Source of the DNA: Trichomonas vaginalis G3
Lineage: Eukaryota > Parabasalia > Trichomonadida > Trichomonadidae
DNA: 64,000 nt
Assembly: GCF_026262505.1 (NCBI RefSeq)
Contig: NC_067206.1
Location: forward strand, 26,303,896 to 26,367,895
Direction of reading: 5' to 3'
Positions within the stretch are counted from its first letter, which is position 1; the number at the start of each line of letters is the position of its first letter. Made by a program: the position numbers and the translations under genes. Below are positions 61,133 to 64,000 of the stretch, one piece after another. Under the pieces are notes generated by a model. The model saw only the letters and a program-made list of their open reading frames with translations. It was not told the DNA's origin and made no database searches.

Positions 61133-61357
61133 GAACATTAGTGAAGTCGTTAGTGAGAACGATAGTGAGAACGTTTATTTTTTACATTAGTGAGTTCGTT
61201 AGTGAAGTGGTTGGCGGCTTTGTAAATATTTAAGGTTAAATTAGTTTTTGCGTTCATGTTGTAAAATATACGTTAACAGTTTTGTAAAGTGTCAAATTCA
61301 CAAGTATTGGGTAAGGTAGAACGCAATGCCACCATACCCAAGACTTGTATACTAACT

Positions 61358-61362
61358 AACAA
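61358..61362. repeat. Target-site duplication, right copy (AACAA)
   Basis: AACAA directly follows the right end GTATACTAACT of the palindromic element. It matches the left copy. MULE sequence continues after it. Confidence 0.7.
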
Positions 61363-61530
61363 AATTTCTCTCTTTATCCTTTTGCACTCTTTATATGCAA
61401 CTCAAATCCATCATATAATATTCCTATAATACTCTTGCCTCAAACAATGACGAACAAACTGCTATTCTCATTTAATTACAGACCAAATCTATTCAAATTT
61501 CTGAATTTTTAATTTTCATTTCAATTTCAA

Positions 61531-62010
61531 ATGGAATTAGAAGAAGAAACTATCTTTACTGTTATGGATCTTTGTAAATTTGGAGTTAAACAAGAAATAC
61601 AAGCACAGTATGGATATGGTGAACGTGTCAGGAAAGAAAGATCTCAGATTTCATTCCACTGCAAATATCCAAAATGTCCTGCACATTTTAATGTTGCAAT
61701 CTTGGATCAAAATAAATACAAACTAATCAAAATAGTTGAAGAACATGATCATTCCGCCCCAAATGACAAAAGTCAATATTCGTCTGTCTTTTATCGCAAA
61801 TATTTAGAACATTACTTCCAAACAGATGACAATCAAAGAGCGATAGCACAGCTAAATGCATTCAAAGATCTTGAAATTCCTCTTGTAATAAACAGAAATT
61901 CATCAAAAGTGACAGCTCTCAATTTTTTGACATTTGTAAATTCTAAATTGAATGAGAAAAATGAAATAATACTAAGCATAATACAATATTCTAGATTTAA
62001 TTATAATTAG
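61531..62010 (+). CDS. MULE transposase, N-terminal zinc-finger part (159 aa)
   Basis: The product has the FLYWCH/WRKY-GCM1-like zinc finger of MULE transposases: ISFHCKYPKCPAHFNVAILD, followed by KLIKIVEEHDHSAP, giving a C-C-H-H arrangement. It starts at an ATG after about 170 bases of MULE leader. It ends with a stop before the catalytic part, which lies in a separate frame 550 bases on. The finger binds the transposon ends. This is the front half of a split gene. Confidence 0.7.
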   Translation: MELEEETIFTVMDLCKFGVKQEIQAQYGYGERVRKERSQISFHCKYPKCPAHFNVAILDQNKYKLIKIVEEHDHSAPNDKSQYSSVFYRKYLEHYFQTDDNQRAIAQLNAFKDLEIPLVINRNSSKVTALNFLTFVNSKLNEKNEIILSIIQYSRFNYN

Positions 62011-62054
62011 GAAAAAGTTAGTTTTGAGAGTACTTTTCATAGGCATATAGAATG

Positions 62055-62378
62055 AAATCTTCTGAAAAATAATATCACATAAACTCATATTATTTTCTAA
62101 TATATAACTATTTTATATAAAAATCAAATTCAATGATCTTAAAAGCGAAGGATAAACCTCAAAATTTACGAATATAATGAGTGGGAATAGGCGTAAAGCA
62201 AAAATTGATATTTCATATGGTTTTATGATAGATAAGCATTATATATTCCCACTCATTATATTCGTAAATTTTGAGGTTTATCCTTCGCTTTTAAGATCAT
62301 TGAATTTGATTTTTATATAAAATAGTTATATATTAGAAAATAATATGAGTTTATGTGATATTATTTTTCAGAAGATTT
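62055..62378. mobile_element. Foldback MITE-like insertion inside the MULE
   Basis: Two 135-base arms (62,055-62,189 and 62,244-62,378) are perfect or nearly perfect inverted copies, beginning AAATCTTCTGAAAAATAATA, with a 54-base loop. No coding sequence. No clear target duplication was found. It lies between the two transposase halves and could explain their separation. Confidence 0.8.
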
Positions 62379-62565
62379 TGTGTTCTTCTTCAAAATTTTA
62401 TTTTTTTATTAAAAAGAATCTTTACAAAATATACATTTACTTTAATTAATATTTAAAAACGTGCTCTATCAAAAGTTCCAAAAATTCAATAGTTTAGCTT
62501 TTCTGAGGTGTCACTTTTGATGAATTTCTGTTTACAACACTCTTACAGGTCCGTCCATTCCAGAG
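62379..62565. other. MULE interior, non-coding
   Basis: AT-rich sequence between the MITE and the catalytic frame. That frame is open from a TGA at 62,518-62,520, giving about 15 extra codons before the first ATG (VYNTLTGPSIPEM). Confidence 0.5.
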
Positions 62566-63639
62566 ATGTACGCTCAAAAACCACGTGCAATCAAACGATT
62601 TGCAGAGAGAGTACATGCTCTTCAAACTAGATATTCTCCTAACGATGTTGTGTCATTGCAAATCTTTGTTCAGACAGTACAAGAAGAATCTCCAGATGAT
62701 CTCATTGCATTTGAAGTCTCAGACAATAATATGTGTTTCTATTACGCGCCTTTTGAAGGCAAAGCTTATGCGCATAGTATCAAGACATTTCATATAGACA
62801 GCACCTATAAATTGTTGCGATCAAACATTCCATTGTATGCATTTACTGGCAAAATCAAAGATTTTCACATTTTCCCTTTTTTATATTTCTTTTGTCAACC
62901 AGACACTTATCAAAACATTCAAGTTTGCGTGTGCGCCTATCTCAGATGGGTAACAATTGAGCCAGAATACATTAGCATGGACTGTGCTCCACAGATAGCT
63001 CAAGCAATAGAAGAAAGCATTCCACAAGCTCAAATACTTTGGTGCGGAGTACATGTTCTTCGTGCAATTCTTCGCAAATCAAATAAGTTTTCTTCTCAAG
63101 AAAAATTTGAACAATTCTATAATTTGATGAAGGATTTAGTCTTCAAATTAGATGCAGAACATGAGGAAGAAGCAAATGCTGCCTATGATCAAGTTCTGGA
63201 GTTGCTCGACACAGATCCAACAGCATCTCAATACTTTAACAGACAATGGCGTTACAACATATCAAGATGGATTGCTCGTGACAGGCGTGAAGGCGACGCA
63301 ACTAACAATATTGCCGAAGCTCATTTTAGAACACTCAAACATGACTATTTTCCTGATCGAAAAAATCTCAGAATTGATGATGTTATTATAGAAATTTATA
63401 CAAAAGTGATACCATCTTTCGTTATCAAACTCAAAATTGATCAAAATCCAGCAGATGACCGTGTCATTAGGATCATGGAAAAAGCAACTAACGCAGAAAT
63501 TGATGTAAAAAGACAAAGAAAAATCGAGAGTATTTCAATGCTCAATAGATTGCTCAATGCTGTTAGTGATGACTCAATAGATCCCACTAAAATATATCCT
63601 ACCTTGAAAGTATTATTACAAAGAACTCATTTTATTTAA
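62566..63639 (+). CDS. MULE transposase, catalytic part (357 aa)
   Basis: The product carries the MULE DDE core: a first acidic site in SIKTFHIDSTYKLLRSN, a second in WVTIEPEYISMDCAPQIAQA, the CGVHVLRAI segment (the C..H signature after the second site), and the region TNNIAEAHFRTLKHDYF with the Glu of the third site. These are the marks of MULE transposases, which cut and paste the element. The first half of the protein lies in the 61,531 frame, so this copy is split. The frame itself is unbroken. Confidence 0.75.
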   Translation: MYAQKPRAIKRFAERVHALQTRYSPNDVVSLQIFVQTVQEESPDDLIAFEVSDNNMCFYYAPFEGKAYAHSIKTFHIDSTYKLLRSNIPLYAFTGKIKDFHIFPFLYFFCQPDTYQNIQVCVCAYLRWVTIEPEYISMDCAPQIAQAIEESIPQAQILWCGVHVLRAILRKSNKFSSQEKFEQFYNLMKDLVFKLDAEHEEEANAAYDQVLELLDTDPTASQYFNRQWRYNISRWIARDRREGDATNNIAEAHFRTLKHDYFPDRKNLRIDDVIIEIYTKVIPSFVIKLKIDQNPADDRVIRIMEKATNAEIDVKRQRKIESISMLNRLLNAVSDDSIDPTKIYPTLKVLLQRTHFI

Positions 63640-63654
63640 TTTTGATTTTAATTT

Positions 63655-64000
63655 TAGATTAAATTATTAAATTTTAATTCTTTATTTTTTAGGATTGTTA
63701 GCTTTGTAAGATTGCTTTCTAACAAGAGAAAACAAGTATAAGGTTTAAGCTGTATGTATTAAAGTTATAAATATTTGATTTTAAAAAAAATCAAGATTTT
63801 AAACTTTAAAGGTATTAATTATGATTATCTTTCTTTAGCTTTGCATGCTGTATGCTACTTTTGGAAACTGCTCTATTGTATTAGAATGTTTTTAAATTTT
63901 GCACCTAAAAATGCGTAATATTAAAAATTAAGGTATTAATTATGATTATCTTTCTTTAGCTTTGCATGCTGTATGCTACTTTTGGAAACTGCTTTATTGT
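63655..64000. repeat. Right terminal inverted repeat of the MULE (cut by window end)
   Basis: Inverted match of the left terminus: the inner part (AGCTTTGTAAGATTGCTTTC, then ATAAGGTTTAAGCTGTATGT), then about two copies of the 120-bp unit (GCTTTGCATGCTGTATGCTA). The window ends within the second or third unit. Confidence 0.85.

Larger units (their letters stand above)
42524..61357. mobile_element. Giant palindromic Polinton-related element (18.8 kb), nested in the MULE
   Basis: The two ends are inverted copies beginning AGTTAGTATACAAGTCTT and continuing for about 6.9 kb per arm (to about 49,380 left, from about 54,460 right) with near identity and conserved spacing. The 5'-AG terminus and 5-7-bp duplication fit Polinton ends. 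Each arm carries a helicase region, HNH gene, two short genes and a KilA-N fragment, all with relatives in the Polinton of this window. No polymerase, integrase, ATPase or capsid gene is seen. Arms agree so well that the insertion is young or kept uniform by conversion. It is broken to a small degree (about two breaks in the left arm, about one in the right). Confidence 0.75.
41940..64000. mobile_element. Mutator-like DNA transposon (MULE), interrupted by a nested element, right end beyond window
   Basis: Long inverted termini (left about 41,940-42,520; right from 63,655 to the window edge and beyond) bracket a MULE transposase. Both termini are built of the same roughly 120-bp tandem unit and the same unique inner segment, in opposite orientation. 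Excluding the nested 18.8-kb insertion, the visible MULE is about 3.2 kb. MULEs with long inverted termini are known in T. vaginalis. The exact outer left end is uncertain. The transposase is split and interrupted, so this copy is not autonomous. Confidence 0.75.

Noticed and set aside
42524-61357. Mis-assembly creating a false hairpin
   Set aside because: Considered seriously. The flanks are two different parts of one MULE with a matching short duplication, and the arms differ in repeat number and at scattered sites. Long reads would still be the final test.

Overview
The window reads as nuclear DNA of a trichomonad parasite, most likely Trichomonas vaginalis or a close relative. The host genes are AT-rich and apparently intronless. 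They belong to trichomonad families: BspA-type leucine-rich repeat proteins, Pmp-like beta-helix surface proteins, ankyrin proteins with a DUF3447-like front, and glycine-rich surface proteins. Two host genes carry a perfect Inr core (TCAYTWYTCA) just upstream of the ATG, and most host stop codons sit inside a TAAA polyadenylation-type tetranucleotide. The assignment rests on recognition, not on a search.

Layout. (1) Bases 1 to about 19.9 kb are the right-hand part of a Polinton/Maverick element whose left end lies outside the window. It has a badly decayed capsid module, an SF3 (D5-like) helicase, an A32-like packaging ATPase, KilA-N, GIY-YIG and HNH proteins, an integrase, a phage-like tail-collar fibre, a pair of paralogous structural-type proteins, small amphipathic proteins and a Dam-like methyltransferase. 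Two hypervariable satellites and a tRNA-like sequence lie between genes. It ends near a 44-base T tract. (2) About 20 to 41.6 kb is a host island: two glycine-rich genes, decayed BspA and Pmp-like surface genes, a possible PP6-regulatory (SAPS-like) protein, an ankyrin protein, an ARMC3 orthologue (a flagellum-associated protein), two tandem coiled-coil proteins and a broken BTB/discoidin gene. (3) About 41.9 kb to the window end is a Mutator-like DNA transposon (MULE) with long inverted termini made of 120-bp tandem units. (4) Inside the MULE, at 42,524-61,357, sits an 18.8-kb element that is almost entirely one palindrome. Each near-identical arm carries an SF3 helicase region, an HNH endonuclease, a small HNH-type tail-domain protein and a small coiled-coil protein. 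The centre is a 5-kb array of about 730-bp units in mixed orientation. The two ends are flanked by the same short duplication and by the two halves of one MULE, so this looks like a real complete insertion rather than a mis-assembled hairpin.

Main points of interest. The palindromic element shares helicase, HNH, KilA-N fragments and non-coding repeat modules with the Polinton, but no polymerase, integrase or capsid gene is visible in it, so it may be a derived, dependent relative. Both elements carry a hairpin module of fixed layout (two forward words, then three reverse words, around an AGATCT or AGATAT core). Its word changes in concert between copies (GGGTAGA, GGTTAGA, GGTGAGA, TGTTAGA), as if pairing rather than sequence is kept. 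A second, unrelated hairpin in the KilA-N sequences shows the same behaviour. Virus-like elements are described here as fossils only.
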